From Pseudobacteroides sp. (GTDB taxonomy: Bacteria > Bacillota > Clostridia > Acetivibrionales > DSM-2933): a DNA stretch of 64,000 nucleotides. Numbering within the stretch: the stretch's first letter is position 1; every line of letters begins with the position of its first letter. The DNA lies in contig NZ_DATCTU010000007.1 of NCBI RefSeq assembly GCF_036567765.1, positions 1 through 64,000 of the forward strand, given 5' to 3'. The position numbers were made by a program, and so were the translations under genes. The notes beneath the pieces were generated by a model that was not told the DNA's origin, made no database searches, and worked only from the letters and a program-made list of their open reading frames with translations. Positions 48,269-58,274 of this stretch are shown in pieces.

Positions 48269-50002
48269 ATGGAGAAGGTCCTATTAAACGGAATGCCTGT
48301 TTCAAATGGGACAGGTGTTGGTAAGTTATATACATTTGAATATACAAATATTGAAATAAACAAGGGCAAAATTAAAGAAAGTCTTATAAATGAGGAAATA
48401 ATAAGGCTTGAGGTTGCAATCGACAAGACTCTTATAGAGATTTGCGATCTTAGCAATGACCTGCGTCAAAGACTTGAGGCAGAGGACAATCTTATATTTG
48501 AGGCTTATAAGACAATTTTGGAAGATAAGTATTTTATCAGTGAGATAAAAGACTTGATCCATGTAAAAAAGATTTTTGCCGAAAACGCCGTTGACATGTG
48601 CATAAACAGTTATGTAAATGTTATCGAGATAAGTGATAATGATTATGCAAAGCAAAGTATTATAGATATAAAAGAGATCGGAAGCAGGATAATTAGAAAT
48701 ATTATGGGTGGAAAGACAGTCAAACATCACTTGGATGATATAGACAGCAAGTGTATTATCGGAATAAAGTGTCTTACACCATGGCTTGCGGCTGCCCTTG
48801 GGAAAAGGAATGTTACAGGAGTTGTAGCAGAAGAAGGTGCAGCTTATTTTTCCCATGCAGCCATTATATTAAGAGGTCTCGGAGTGCCTCTTATGAATAA
48901 TGTTCCTTATGATTTGATTACTAAGTCAAATAATCGGTCTGCCATTCTTGACTGTAACAATGGAATACTTATTATTAATCCTGATAAAAAGGAAATTTCA
49001 GAATATAAGGAATTGTATAAAAGCAAGATGTTTGGACTGGGTGCCTTTTTCAGGAAGAGGAACACGCATGCTGAGACGGTTGATAATAAGAGAATAGCTA
49101 TCATGGCCAATATTGGAAATTTTGACGAGTGCGATATTGCAGTCCGCAATTTATCAGATGGTATAGGGCTGGTAAGGACAGAAGTTTTATTCATCAATTC
49201 AAAGGAAATGCCTGATGATAAAAAGCAGCTTGCCGCATATTCCAAAATAGTAAAGAAAATCAGGCCTGAGCCTGTTGTTATTAGGACATTGGATGCAGGC
49301 CATGATAAGATATTTTCAGGGTTTACTTCAAAAATGTCCATAAAAAAGGAGGGGTTAAGGGGAATAAGATTTTCCCTTTCCCAGAAGGAAATATTTATTC
49401 AGCAAATTAGTGCCATAGTCCATTCAGCATTGCTCGGAGAGGTTGGCATTATGTTTCCTATGGTAAATAGTGCTGATGATATCCTTAAAGCTAAAGAAAT
49501 TATTAGTAATATAATAAATGGCATGGATGAGAAAAGCCGTACAAAAGTAAACCTGAGGATTGGTGCCGTTATTGAAAACAGAACAGGTATAGAAAATATT
49601 GAAAGCATATTGGATGAGGTTGATTTTATAAGCATCGGTACCAATGATTTGCTTCAGGAAATGCAGGGAGCCAGTCGCAAACATTTGTCAGAGAGTGACA
49701 AATTATATCTGAATCCTGATTTTCTCATGGCAGTCAAATACTGCTGTATGAAATCCCACGATAAAGGAAAACCTGTTAGTGTTTGCGGTGAGATTGCGGC
49801 AGATATTTCAGCTGCAATACTGCTTATAGGCATGGGTGTGGACGGATTAAGCGTACATCCTGCAAAAGTAACTGCACTTAAGGATATTATAAGAAAAATC
49901 AGCTACAAAGATAGTAAAGAGGTTTTAGAGGCGGCTCTTCAAAAGCTTGATGAGCATCAGGTATCTGAGATGATGGATGAGTGGCTGAAAAAACATTTTT
50001 AA
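48269..50002 (+). CDS. PTS enzyme I-like protein
   Basis: 577 residues, as for enzyme I. The swivel histidine is kept in FSHAAIILRGLGVP (H196), although the usual GGRTSH context reads GAAYFSH. The PEP-binding barrel is complete: GLVRTEVLFIN, RTLDAGHDK, GLRGIRFSLSQKEIF, IMFPMVNS, FISIGTNDLLQ, and the Cys loop VSVCGEIAAD. It should use PEP, but its adjacent HPr-like partner has no acceptor His. So this may be a regulatory branch, or it may act on an HPr encoded elsewhere. It diverges clearly from standard PtsI, and I do not assign ptsI. Confidence 0.75.
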   Translation: MEKVLLNGMPVSNGTGVGKLYTFEYTNIEINKGKIKESLINEEIIRLEVAIDKTLIEICDLSNDLRQRLEAEDNLIFEAYKTILEDKYFISEIKDLIHVKKIFAENAVDMCINSYVNVIEISDNDYAKQSIIDIKEIGSRIIRNIMGGKTVKHHLDDIDSKCIIGIKCLTPWLAAALGKRNVTGVVAEEGAAYFSHAAIILRGLGVPLMNNVPYDLITKSNNRSAILDCNNGILIINPDKKEISEYKELYKSKMFGLGAFFRKRNTHAETVDNKRIAIMANIGNFDECDIAVRNLSDGIGLVRTEVLFINSKEMPDDKKQLAAYSKIVKKIRPEPVVIRTLDAGHDKIFSGFTSKMSIKKEGLRGIRFSLSQKEIFIQQISAIVHSALLGEVGIMFPMVNSADDILKAKEIISNIINGMDEKSRTKVNLRIGAVIENRTGIENIESILDEVDFISIGTNDLLQEMQGASRKHLSESDKLYLNPDFLMAVKYCCMKSHDKGKPVSVCGEIAADISAAILLIGMGVDGLSVHPAKVTALKDIIRKISYKDSKEVLEAALQKLDEHQVSEMMDEWLKKHF

Positions 50003-50042
50003 TGCCTAGGAACTACGAAGTTTTATATATGGGAGTAATAAT

Positions 50043-51878
50043 ATGTTCAATATCCAGGAAGAGTTAAAAAAAATGCCCGATAAACCGGGCGTTTATATTA
50101 TGAAGGATGAAAATGAACAAATTATTTATATTGGTAAGGCAGTTGTTCTTAAAAACAGGGTAAGGCAATACTTTCAATCTTCAGCCAACATGCCGCCCAA
50201 AGTTAAAGCAATGGTAGCAAGGATTGCAGAATTTGAGTATATTGTTACAAACTCTGAGCTCGAGGCACTTATACTTGAATGTAATCTTATTAAAAAGCAT
50301 AAGCCAAAATTTAATATTTTGCTTAAGGATGATAAAACCTATCCCTATATTAAGGTAACTATGAATGAAGAATACCCAAGGGTGCTGATGACTAGAAGAC
50401 TTGAGAAGGATGGTGCCAAATACTTCGGTCCTTACTCTAATGTGTCTGCTGTTAGGGAAACTATCGATTTATTAAAGAAGCTTTTTCCTATAAAGACATG
50501 CAACAAAGTTTTCCCAAGGGATGTAGGGAAAGAAAGGCCCTGCCTCAATTATTATATTTATCAATGCCTTGGACCATGCATGGGTAATGTCAACAAAGAG
50601 GATTACAGGAACCTGATGAAGGATATATGCAGCTTTCTTGCCGGTAAGCATGATGAGGTTATAGCAAAGCTCGAGAAGCAAATGAATGGGCTGGCTGAGA
50701 ATCTTGATTTCGAAAAAGCTGCAAGCCTCCGGGACAAGATAAGAGGGCTTAAGCATGTAGCAGAAAAGCAAAAGGTTCTCTCTACTGCGATGGAGGATCA
50801 GGACGTAATAGCTTATGCCAAAAATGAGACCGACTCCTGCATTCAGGTGTTCTTTATAAGAGGCGGAAAGCTTCTCGGCAGGGAGCACTTCATATTTGAG
50901 GGTGTTGGAGAGGTTGAGGACAAGGAGCTTATAACCTCATTTGTGAAACAGTTTTACAGTGCCACTTCATTTATTCCTCAGGAAATACTTTTGCAAGAAG
51001 ATATTGATGAGATTAACATCATTGAGAAGTGGCTTGCGGATAAAAGATCCGGTAAAGTATATATAAAGGTTCCAAGAAAAGGCGACAAACACAAGTTGAT
51101 AGAAATGGTCTCTCAGAATGCAATGTTGGCTTTAAATCAATTCAGGGATAAAGTAGCAAGGGACGAGGCCATGTCTAAGGATGGTCTTAAGGAACTGGCG
51201 AGTCTTGTAAGCCTTAAGGAGCCTCCTCAGAGGATAGAGGCCTATGATATATCAAATACCGGTACTTCGGAAATTGTTGCCTCCATGGTTGTATTTGAAA
51301 ACGGTCACCCTGCAAACCGAGAATATAGAAGGTTTAAAATAAAATCGGTGGAAGGACAGAATGATTACGGGAGTATGCAGGAGACCATTTTCAGAAGGTT
51401 CAAACCAAGGTTGGAAGAGGATTCCAAACACAGCAGCAAGTTCTCCAAAATGCCTGATCTCATATTGATTGATGGAGGACTTGGGCATATCAATGCCGTA
51501 AAAGAGGTTATGAATAAGATGAATATTGATATACCGGCATATGGCATGGTAAAGGATGACAAACACAAAACCAGGGCTTTGATGTCTCAGGCCGGGGAAA
51601 TCAGCTTTGGTAAGGATATAAACGCATTCAGGCTTGTAACAGCCATTCAGAATGAAGCACATAGATTTGCTGTTGACTATAATAAGAAGCTTAGGGAAAT
51701 GAGATACCGTAAATCGGCGTTGGATGAGGTGCCGGGAATAGGACCTAAGAGGAAAAAGGCACTTATCAAACATTTTGGCTCAGTAAGTAAAATCAAAGAA
51801 GCACAGGTGGATGACCTTGAGGCTGTTGAGGGTATTACCAATGCTGTAGCCGTAAAAATATATGAATACTTTCACTAA
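50043..51878 (+). CDS. uvrC: Excinuclease ABC subunit C
   Basis: 611 residues. N-terminal GIY-YIG nuclease (PGVYIMKDENEQIIYIGKA), central UVR motif (LDFEKAASLRDKIRGL), RNase H-like nuclease (RIEAYDISNTGTSEIVASMVVFENG, LILIDGGLGHI) and C-terminal helix-hairpin-helix (VPGIGPKRKKALIKHFGS). Makes both incisions in nucleotide excision repair. uvrA and uvrB are not in this window. GGGAG precedes the ATG. Confidence 0.96.
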   Translation: MFNIQEELKKMPDKPGVYIMKDENEQIIYIGKAVVLKNRVRQYFQSSANMPPKVKAMVARIAEFEYIVTNSELEALILECNLIKKHKPKFNILLKDDKTYPYIKVTMNEEYPRVLMTRRLEKDGAKYFGPYSNVSAVRETIDLLKKLFPIKTCNKVFPRDVGKERPCLNYYIYQCLGPCMGNVNKEDYRNLMKDICSFLAGKHDEVIAKLEKQMNGLAENLDFEKAASLRDKIRGLKHVAEKQKVLSTAMEDQDVIAYAKNETDSCIQVFFIRGGKLLGREHFIFEGVGEVEDKELITSFVKQFYSATSFIPQEILLQEDIDEINIIEKWLADKRSGKVYIKVPRKGDKHKLIEMVSQNAMLALNQFRDKVARDEAMSKDGLKELASLVSLKEPPQRIEAYDISNTGTSEIVASMVVFENGHPANREYRRFKIKSVEGQNDYGSMQETIFRRFKPRLEEDSKHSSKFSKMPDLILIDGGLGHINAVKEVMNKMNIDIPAYGMVKDDKHKTRALMSQAGEISFGKDINAFRLVTAIQNEAHRFAVDYNKKLREMRYRKSALDEVPGIGPKRKKALIKHFGSVSKIKEAQVDDLEAVEGITNAVAVKIYEYFH

Positions 51879-51898
51879 AAACAAAGGGGAAAACAAGT

Positions 51899-52597
51899 TT
51901 GACTATTTATGCTATTTCAGATCTTCATTTGGCTATATCCATAGATAAACCAATGGATGTGTTTGGCTGGAAGTGGTCCAATTATATGGAGAAGCTTAAA
52001 GTCAACTGGTCGGATACAGTCACTGACGAGGATTTTGTGATTATTCCGGGGGATATTTCCTGGGCAACTTATATCGAACAGGCTAAAGAGGATTTTGAGT
52101 TTATTGAAAACCTTCCCGGAAGGAAAATTATTTCCAAAGGCAATCATGACTATTGGTGGACAACACACAGCAAGCTGCAGCAATTTGTTTTGTCTAATGG
52201 GTTTAAAACAATAGAATTTATGCAAAATAACAGCTATGATCTGGGCAGTATGATTGTGTGCGGCACAAGAGGATGGATAAGTCCCGGTGATGACGGCTTC
52301 AGCAGCGAAGACCGCAAGATATACAGCAGAGAGCTGCAGAGGCTGGAGTTATCCCTTAAAAGTGCTCCTATTGAAGATGGAAAATTTATAGTTGTTGCCA
52401 TGCACTATCCGCCCTTTAACTCAAAGAAGGAGCCTACAGACTTTGTAGATTTAATGGCACAATATAAAGTTAATCTCTGTTTATACGGTCATTTGCATGG
52501 AGAAAGTTATAGAAACGCTGTAGTTGGGAACAATAATGGATTGGAGTTTAAATTAATATCCGCGGATTATCTTGATTTTAAACCGCTGAAATTGTAA
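51899..52597 (+). CDS. Metallophosphoesterase
   Basis: 232 residues, TTG start after AAAGGGG. Calcineurin-like motifs: AISDLHLA, IIPGDISW, SKGNHDYWW, AMHYPPFN and YGHLHGE, with the metal-binding Asp, Asn and His residues all present. Fold and two-metal centre are sure; the substrate is unknown. It follows uvrC by 20 bases and is likely cotranscribed. Confidence 0.88.
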   Translation: MTIYAISDLHLAISIDKPMDVFGWKWSNYMEKLKVNWSDTVTDEDFVIIPGDISWATYIEQAKEDFEFIENLPGRKIISKGNHDYWWTTHSKLQQFVLSNGFKTIEFMQNNSYDLGSMIVCGTRGWISPGDDGFSSEDRKIYSRELQRLELSLKSAPIEDGKFIVVAMHYPPFNSKKEPTDFVDLMAQYKVNLCLYGHLHGESYRNAVVGNNNGLEFKLISADYLDFKPLKL

Positions 52598-52644
52598 CAA
52601 GCCAGTGATGACATTTAAAATAATAAAATTTTCATGTGTTATTA

Positions 52645-52674
52645 TTGGAATTTGATAAAATTTTATGTTATAAT
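52645..52674 (+). promoter_or_regulatory. Promoter of tig
   Basis: TTGGAA, 18 bases, TATAAT with extended TGT before it. A short GAATTC...GAATTC palindrome lies in the leader. Confidence 0.55.
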
Positions 52675-52823
52675 GTATTGACTGTTTTAAAGGTGCATAT
52701 TATATGAATTCCTGGAGAATTCGATGACTAAAAATATTGTTTATTGCCGGTTTTCTTGGCAGTTATCTGCAAATTTACTGGTGCTGATAAAATATTACAT
52801 ATAATGGGAGGATTAGTGTTAAG

Positions 52824-54110
52824 ATGAACGTAAAGATTGAGAATATCGAAAAGAATGTTATTCAACTAGAAATTGAGGTGGATGCAGACAAATTTGAAGA
52901 AGGTATGCAAAAATCCTTTTTAAAGAATGCATCAAAATTCAATGTACAGGGCTTTAGAAAGGGTAAGGCACCTAGACATATAGTAGAGAGAGCATATGGT
53001 GAAGGCGTATTGTATGAAGATGCAATAAACATAATCTGTCCGGAAGCATATGAGGCAGCTGTTATTGAAAACAACATCGACCCTGTAGACAAACCGGAAG
53101 TGGATATAAAGCAAATTGGCAGCGGACAAAATCTTATTTTTACTGCAAAGGTCACAGTTAAGCCTGAAGTTGAGTTAGGCGAATATAAAGGAATTGAAGT
53201 TCAGAAGGTTGAAGCAAATGTTACAGATGAAGATGTGGAAACTGAATTTAAAGCAATAGTTGAAAAAAGTGCAAGAATAGTTTCAGTTGAAGATAGAGTA
53301 ATACAAGATGGAGACATTGCGGTTATAGATTTTGAAGGATTTATTGATGATGTTGCTTTTGAAGGCGGCAAAGGTGATAATTACAGTCTTAAGATCGGGT
53401 CAGGTCAATTTATACCTGGGTTTGAAGAGCAGCTTATCGGTGCTAAAGCAGGGGATGAAGTGGATGTTAATGTTTCTTTTCCTGAAAACTACGGTAAGGA
53501 AGAGTTAGACGGCAAAGCAGCACTCTTTAAAGTCAAAGTCAACGATGTCAAGGTAAAGGAATATCCTGAAATTGACGATGAGTTTGCACAGGATATAAGT
53601 GAGTTTGATACGTTAGCTGAGTACAAGGAAGACTTAAAGAAGAAAATCATTGAGAAAGCTGAAAAAAATGCAAAGCATGAAACTGAAACAGCTTTATTGG
53701 ATAAAATAACAGAAAGCACAACTGTTGATATTCCTGAAGTAATGATAAACCAACAAATAGATGTATTGATACGTGATTTTGATATGAGACTGAGGTACCA
53801 AGGTCTTGATATTAACAGATACATGGCTGCATATGGTATTTCCCAGGAAGCTATTATCGAGCAGTTCAGATCAAGAGCCGAGAAGGATGTTTTAAACCAG
53901 TTGGTAATTGATAAAATAGCTGTTATAGAAAAGATAGAAGCAACAGAAGAAGAATTAGACGAAGAAATTAAGAAACTTGCAGGAAATTATAAGCAGGATG
54001 AGGAAGAATTTAAGAAACATTTAAAAGAAGACGATATAGAATATATTAAAAAAGATTTGATAGTTGTAAAAACCATTAATTTCCTTATGGAAAACGCAAA
54101 GCTGGTTTAA
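52824..54110 (+). CDS. tig: Trigger factor
   Basis: 428 residues. The ribosome-binding domain has the signature GFRKGKAP; the peptidyl-prolyl isomerase domain runs from about 160 to 245 (GDIAVIDFEGFIDDVAFEGG); the C-terminal chaperone domain is helical. Binds nascent chains at the exit tunnel. GGGAGG precedes the ATG. First gene of tig-clpP-clpX-lonB. Confidence 0.95.
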   Translation: MNVKIENIEKNVIQLEIEVDADKFEEGMQKSFLKNASKFNVQGFRKGKAPRHIVERAYGEGVLYEDAINIICPEAYEAAVIENNIDPVDKPEVDIKQIGSGQNLIFTAKVTVKPEVELGEYKGIEVQKVEANVTDEDVETEFKAIVEKSARIVSVEDRVIQDGDIAVIDFEGFIDDVAFEGGKGDNYSLKIGSGQFIPGFEEQLIGAKAGDEVDVNVSFPENYGKEELDGKAALFKVKVNDVKVKEYPEIDDEFAQDISEFDTLAEYKEDLKKKIIEKAEKNAKHETETALLDKITESTTVDIPEVMINQQIDVLIRDFDMRLRYQGLDINRYMAAYGISQEAIIEQFRSRAEKDVLNQLVIDKIAVIEKIEATEEELDEEIKKLAGNYKQDEEEFKKHLKEDDIEYIKKDLIVVKTINFLMENAKLV

Positions 54111-54203
54111 TAAGTCTGCTAAATTTGATTTTAATAAAAATTAATTTTTAATCGAACCATAAGTGGGAAATAATATAATATAACAAAAAAGGAGGCCAAC
54201 GTA

Positions 54204-54785
54204 ATGAGTCTTGTTCCAATAGTTGTAGAACAAACTAACCGTGGTGAGAGGTCATATGATATTTATTCAAGACTTCTAAAGGATAGGATAATAGTTTTAA
54301 GTGATGAAGTAAATGATGTTACTGCAAGTCTTATAGTTGCACAAATGCTCTTCCTGGAAGCGGAAGATCCGGACAAGGATATACAGTTTTATATAAACAG
54401 TCCAGGAGGATCGGTTACTGCCGGGTTTGCAATATATGATACAATGCAGCATGTTAGGCCTGATATTTCTACTATATGTGTCGGTATGGCCGCAAGTATG
54501 GGAGCGTTTTTATTATCGGCAGGAACAAAAGGAAAGAGGTTTGCACTTCCTAATGCAGAAATTATGATACATCAGCCTTTAGGCGGTGTCCGCGGGCAGG
54601 CAACTGATATAAAGATTCATACAGAATGGCTGCTCAAAATTAAAAGCAAGCTTAACAGGATCTTAAGCGAGAATACAGGCAAACCACTTGATGTTATAGA
54701 AAAAGATGTTGAAAGAGACTTTTTCATGTCGGCAGAAGATGCAAAAGCATACGGCTTAGTGGACGAAGTTATGCATAGAAGATAA
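54204..54785 (+). CDS. clpP: ATP-dependent Clp protease proteolytic subunit
   Basis: 193 residues. Catalytic triad S98 (GMAASMG), H123 (MIHQP) and D172 (ERDFFM) all present. Forms the 14-subunit chamber used with ClpX. AAGGAGG precedes the ATG; clpX follows directly. Confidence 0.97.
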   Translation: MSLVPIVVEQTNRGERSYDIYSRLLKDRIIVLSDEVNDVTASLIVAQMLFLEAEDPDKDIQFYINSPGGSVTAGFAIYDTMQHVRPDISTICVGMAASMGAFLLSAGTKGKRFALPNAEIMIHQPLGGVRGQATDIKIHTEWLLKIKSKLNRILSENTGKPLDVIEKDVERDFFMSAEDAKAYGLVDEVMHRR

Positions 54786-54801
54786 TGAATGAGGTGGAAT
54801 G

Positions 54802-56097
54802 ATGTCCAGATATGATGAAAAGAAGCAGCTTAAATGTTCATTCTGCGGCAAAACTCAGGAACAGGTCAAGAGGCTGGTGGCAGGTCCTGGGGTATATATT
54901 TGCGATGAGTGTATAGAATTATGCTCCGAAATTATCGAAGAAGAATTTGAAGATATAAAAGCAGATACTGATCTTAGCGAAATACCCAAACCAAAGGATA
55001 TAAAAGCCATTTTGGACCAATATGTAATAGGTCAGGAAGGGGCTAAAAAATCCTTATCTGTTGCTGTTTACAACCATTACAAAAGGATTGGTTCGGATTT
55101 AAAAAGCAACGATACTGAATTGCAGAAGAGTAATATTGTGATGCTTGGTCCTACAGGATCAGGGAAGACGCTTCTTGCTCAGACTCTGGCAAGGATACTG
55201 AATGTGCCTTTTGCGATAGCAGATGCTACTTCATTGACTGAAGCAGGGTACGTTGGGGAAGATGTTGAAAACATACTTCTCAAATTGATACAGGCTGCAG
55301 ACTATGACATTGAAAAGGCTGAGAAGGGTATAATTTATATTGATGAAATTGATAAGATTGCCAGGAAATCTGAAAACCCGTCTATTACAAGAGATGTTAG
55401 CGGTGAGGGTGTTCAACAGGCTCTTTTGAAAATCCTTGAAGGTACGGTAGCTTCTGTTCCGCCTCAGGGAGGAAGAAAGCATCCCCATCAGGAGTTTATT
55501 CAGATTGATACCACAAATATTTTGTTTATTTGTGGAGGTGCTTTTGATGGTATCGATAAGATTATACAAAACAGAATCGGCAAAAAGTCATTAGGTTTTG
55601 GAGCAAAAATCGAAACAGCCAAGGAAAAGGATGTTAGCAACATCCTGCAGAGCATTTTACCGCAGGATCTTTTAAAGTTCGGATTAATTCCCGAGTTTGT
55701 AGGAAGACTTCCTGTTGTAGTAAAGCTGCATCCTCTTGACAAAGCTGCTCTGGTACAGATTCTCACAGAGCCCAAGAATGCTCTTATCAAGCAGTACCAA
55801 AAGCTCTTTGAGATGGATGACGTAATTCTGGAGTTTGAGGCAGATGCCCTGGATGCCGTTGCAGAAAAGGCTATAGCAAGAAATACAGGTGCAAGAGGAT
55901 TAAGAGCAATTCTGGAAGAAATAATGCTGGATGTCATGTATGATATTCCATCCTCTACCAACGTTGAAAAATGTACCATAGGCAGGGACTCCGTTGAAAA
56001 TAACGGGGCACCGGCAATTGTGATCAATGAGAATAAAAAGCCTCTAAAAAAAACATCGGGAAAGAAGTCTCGAATGAAAAGGGAATCGGTATCATAG
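54802..56097 (+). CDS. clpX: Clp protease ATP-binding subunit ClpX
   Basis: 431 residues starting [17 protein letters not shown]. The N-terminal zinc domain has C-x2-C pairs (CSFC, CDEC). Walker [16 protein letters not shown], Walker [13 protein letters not shown], pore loop GYVGEDVE, and the IGF loop region IGKKSLGFG are present. The ATG used is the second of two adjacent ATGs, at better distance from GAGGTGG. It also handles ssrA-tagged proteins made by the tmRNA at the end of this window. Confidence 0.96.
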   Translation: MSRYDEKKQLKCSFCGKTQEQVKRLVAGPGVYICDECIELCSEIIEEEFEDIKADTDLSEIPKPKDIKAILDQYVIGQEGAKKSLSVAVYNHYKRIGSDLKSNDTELQKSNIVMLGPTGSGKTLLAQTLARILNVPFAIADATSLTEAGYVGEDVENILLKLIQAADYDIEKAEKGIIYIDEIDKIARKSENPSITRDVSGEGVQQALLKILEGTVASVPPQGGRKHPHQEFIQIDTTNILFICGGAFDGIDKIIQNRIGKKSLGFGAKIETAKEKDVSNILQSILPQDLLKFGLIPEFVGRLPVVVKLHPLDKAALVQILTEPKNALIKQYQKLFEMDDVILEFEADALDAVAEKAIARNTGARGLRAILEEIMLDVMYDIPSSTNVEKCTIGRDSVENNGAPAIVINENKKPLKKTSGKKSRMKRESVS

Positions 56098-56139
56098 ACC
56101 TTAATTAATAGAAACCTATAAAGATTATATAAATAGGAA

Positions 56140-56178
56140 GCGGACTGATTATGAAATCAGTTCGTTTTTTATTTTTGT
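56140..56178 (+). terminator. Terminator after clpX
   Basis: GGACTGAT/ATCAGTTC hairpin followed by GTTTTTTATTTTTG. Confidence 0.8.
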
Positions 56179-56287
56179 TATTGTTATTGCTTAATATTTA
56201 CAATGATTATAACAGCATAAAATGGCTTTCTATGTTAATAATAATACTTTAGGAATGAAGATTCATAATTTCCAAGGAGGTTGTTTA

Positions 56288-57967
56288 ATGCTTACAGGTG
56301 TCTTATTTATTATACAATTTTTCTTTACGTTGATTATAGGGCTATATTTTCTTAATCTGCTCAAATCACAGCAGAGCAATAAGGGTGCGATTGAGAAAGA
56401 GTCGAAAAAAGAATTGGATAAGCTTAAGAGGCTTCGGGAAATAAAGCTTACTGAACCGCTTTCAGAAAAGACCAGACCGGCAGCAATTAAGGATATAATA
56501 GGCCAGGAGCAAGGAATAAGAGCTCTGAGGGCTGCACTATGCGGTCCTAATCCACAGCACGTCATTATCTACGGACCTCCCGGTGTTGGAAAAACAGCTG
56601 CCGCAAGGGTTATTCTCGAGGAGGCAAGGAAAAACTCCATGTCACCATTTAAGAAGGAAGCAAAATTTGTAGAAATGGATGCAACTACCTTAAGGTTTGA
56701 TGAGAGAGGTATAGCTGACCCACTTATAGGCTCGGTGCATGATCCTATTTATCAGGGTGCCGGTGCTTATGGAGCTGCAGGGGTACCGCAGCCAAAGCCT
56801 GGAGCAGTTACCCGTGCACACGGCGGAATGCTTTTTCTTGACGAAATCGGTGAACTGCACCCTATACAAATGAATAAGCTTCTAAAAGTGCTGGAGGATA
56901 GGCGTGTAATTATGGAGAGTGCCTATTACAGCTCTGAAGACAATAATATCCCTTCACATATACATGATATATTTCAAAAAGGCCTTCCAGCCGATTTCAG
57001 GCTGGTTGGAGCAACTACAAGGCAGGCAGACGAAATTCCTCCAGCCATCAGATCAAGGTGTGTTGAGGTGTACTTCAGGCCGCTGCAAGCCGTTGAAATA
57101 GCAGAAATTGCAAAAAACGCAGCAATAAGAGGCGGGTTTAAGACTGAAGACGGAGTAGAGGAAATAGTGGCAAAGTACGCACAAAATGGAAGGGATGCGG
57201 TGAATATTATACAGATAGCTGGAGGCTCTGCCTTGGTGGAAGAGAGAAGCATCATAACAAAAAAAGATGTTGAGTGGGTGATTGAGTTTGGACGCTATAG
57301 CCCAAGAGCGGAAAAGAAAGTAAGTGCAGGCGAGATTGTAGGGTGTATAAACGGGCTCGCTGTATTAGGAAGCAGTACAGGAATTGTTATTGACATTGAG
57401 GCTACAGCTATTGAAGCTGAAGCTGAGAAGGGCAGGCTCACAGTTACCGGCATAATAGAAGAAGAAGAGCTTGACGGAAGAGGCCATAAATTAAAAAGAG
57501 CAGGAACCGCAAAATCATCAGTGGATAATGTTGTTACTGTATTTAAGAAGGTACTGGGTTTAGACTGTAAGAAATATGATATCCACTTGAATTTTCCTGG
57601 CGGTATGCCTATTGACGGGCCATCTGCGGGAATCGCAGTGTTTGCCGCAATTTATTCGGCTATTTTCAATATACCTGTAAGTAGTGAGATTGCCATGACA
57701 GGTGAAATATCAATAAAGGGAAAGGTTAAGCCGGTAGGAGGGGTTACTGCAAAAGTTGAAGCTGCAAAGCTGGCTGGAGTTAAAAAGGTGCTCATTCCAA
57801 AGGAAAATTGGCAGGAAATATATAATGACATAGGAATCGAAGTTATTCCTGTTGAGGATATTGGTCAGGTTGTTGAGTATGTTTTAAACAAAAAGGAGAC
57901 TGTTTCTGACGAGATAATAATCCAAAGCCCGTCTTTAAATATATTGACTGCACAAGCACAATTATAA
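56288..57967 (+). CDS. lonB: LonB-type ATP-dependent protease
   Basis: 559 residues from the ATG after AAGGAGG; an earlier in-frame ATG (56222) has no site. An N-terminal membrane helix (about 2-23) replaces the Lon N-domain. AAA+ motifs: YGPPGVGKTAAARV, MLFLDEIGELHPIQ and an arginine-finger region RSRCVEVYF. C-terminal Ser-Lys protease with GPSAGIAVFAA (Ser) and GEISIKGKVKPVGGVTAKVEAAKLAG (Lys). LonB is the forespore protease in spore formers, so this gene supports a sporulating host. Confidence 0.9.
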   Translation: MLTGVLFIIQFFFTLIIGLYFLNLLKSQQSNKGAIEKESKKELDKLKRLREIKLTEPLSEKTRPAAIKDIIGQEQGIRALRAALCGPNPQHVIIYGPPGVGKTAAARVILEEARKNSMSPFKKEAKFVEMDATTLRFDERGIADPLIGSVHDPIYQGAGAYGAAGVPQPKPGAVTRAHGGMLFLDEIGELHPIQMNKLLKVLEDRRVIMESAYYSSEDNNIPSHIHDIFQKGLPADFRLVGATTRQADEIPPAIRSRCVEVYFRPLQAVEIAEIAKNAAIRGGFKTEDGVEEIVAKYAQNGRDAVNIIQIAGGSALVEERSIITKKDVEWVIEFGRYSPRAEKKVSAGEIVGCINGLAVLGSSTGIVIDIEATAIEAEAEKGRLTVTGIIEEEELDGRGHKLKRAGTAKSSVDNVVTVFKKVLGLDCKKYDIHLNFPGGMPIDGPSAGIAVFAAIYSAIFNIPVSSEIAMTGEISIKGKVKPVGGVTAKVEAAKLAGVKKVLIPKENWQEIYNDIGIEVIPVEDIGQVVEYVLNKKETVSDEIIIQSPSLNILTAQAQL

Positions 57968-57983
57968 TTATGATTTATAAAAT

Positions 57984-58069
57984 TAGAACTATATTAAAAG
58001 TACAGTTAATGACTATATTAAAAGGGACAGATATTTTAATATGGATTAATGGCTTTTAATATAGTTCTA
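57984..58069. repeat. 86-base palindromic element
   Basis: Perfect 17-base ends: TAGAACTATATTAAAAG (57984-58000) and CTTTTAATATAGTTCTA (58053-58069). Inside, ACTATATTAAAAG recurs at 58012-58024 and TTTTAATAT at 58034-58042, so ATATTAAAA occurs four times, two in each orientation. It can fold into a long AT-rich stem or a cruciform. It could be a MITE-like relic or a terminator of lonB without a standard T-run. Confidence 0.65.
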
Positions 58070-58081
58070 GTCGTCTATATG

Positions 58082-58134
58082 TGGGAAATTATTTGTATTC
58101 GACACCACAGTTTCTCACGACAATAACCAAGGCT
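58082..58134 (+). repeat. Dispersed intergenic repeat, copy 2
   Basis: Matches 17381-17432: GGAAATT, then CCACAGTTTCTCACGACAA, TAACCAAGG. The hairpin formed by the end of copy 1 is not kept. Confidence 0.55.
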
Positions 58135-58221
58135 GCAAAAACCAAATTGAGTTTCCTTAATACATTTGAGAACAGTAACATATAATCTATAAGTACAATA
58201 ATTTTGCATTTTAACACGTTT

Positions 58222-58230
58222 TGCTATAAA
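58222..58230 (+). promoter_or_regulatory. Extended -10 promoter for uppP
   Basis: TGC-TATAAA(AT), with a weak TTGCAT 15 bases upstream; about 45 bases before the start codon. Confidence 0.4.
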
Positions 58231-58274
58231 ATAGTTGTTGTAAAAAAAGAGAAAATTAACGAGGTGAGGGAATA

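Larger units (their letters stand above)
57968..58274. other. Intergenic region rich in repeats between lonB and uppP
   Basis: 307 bases without a gene. It holds the large palindromic element (57984-58069), copy 2 of a dispersed repeat (58082-58134) and an extended -10 promoter for uppP. Confidence 0.7.

Noticed and set aside
48269..50002. Standard ptsI assignment
   Set aside because: The active-site context and the His-less HPr partner differ from normal PTS genes, so only an enzyme I-like label is supported.
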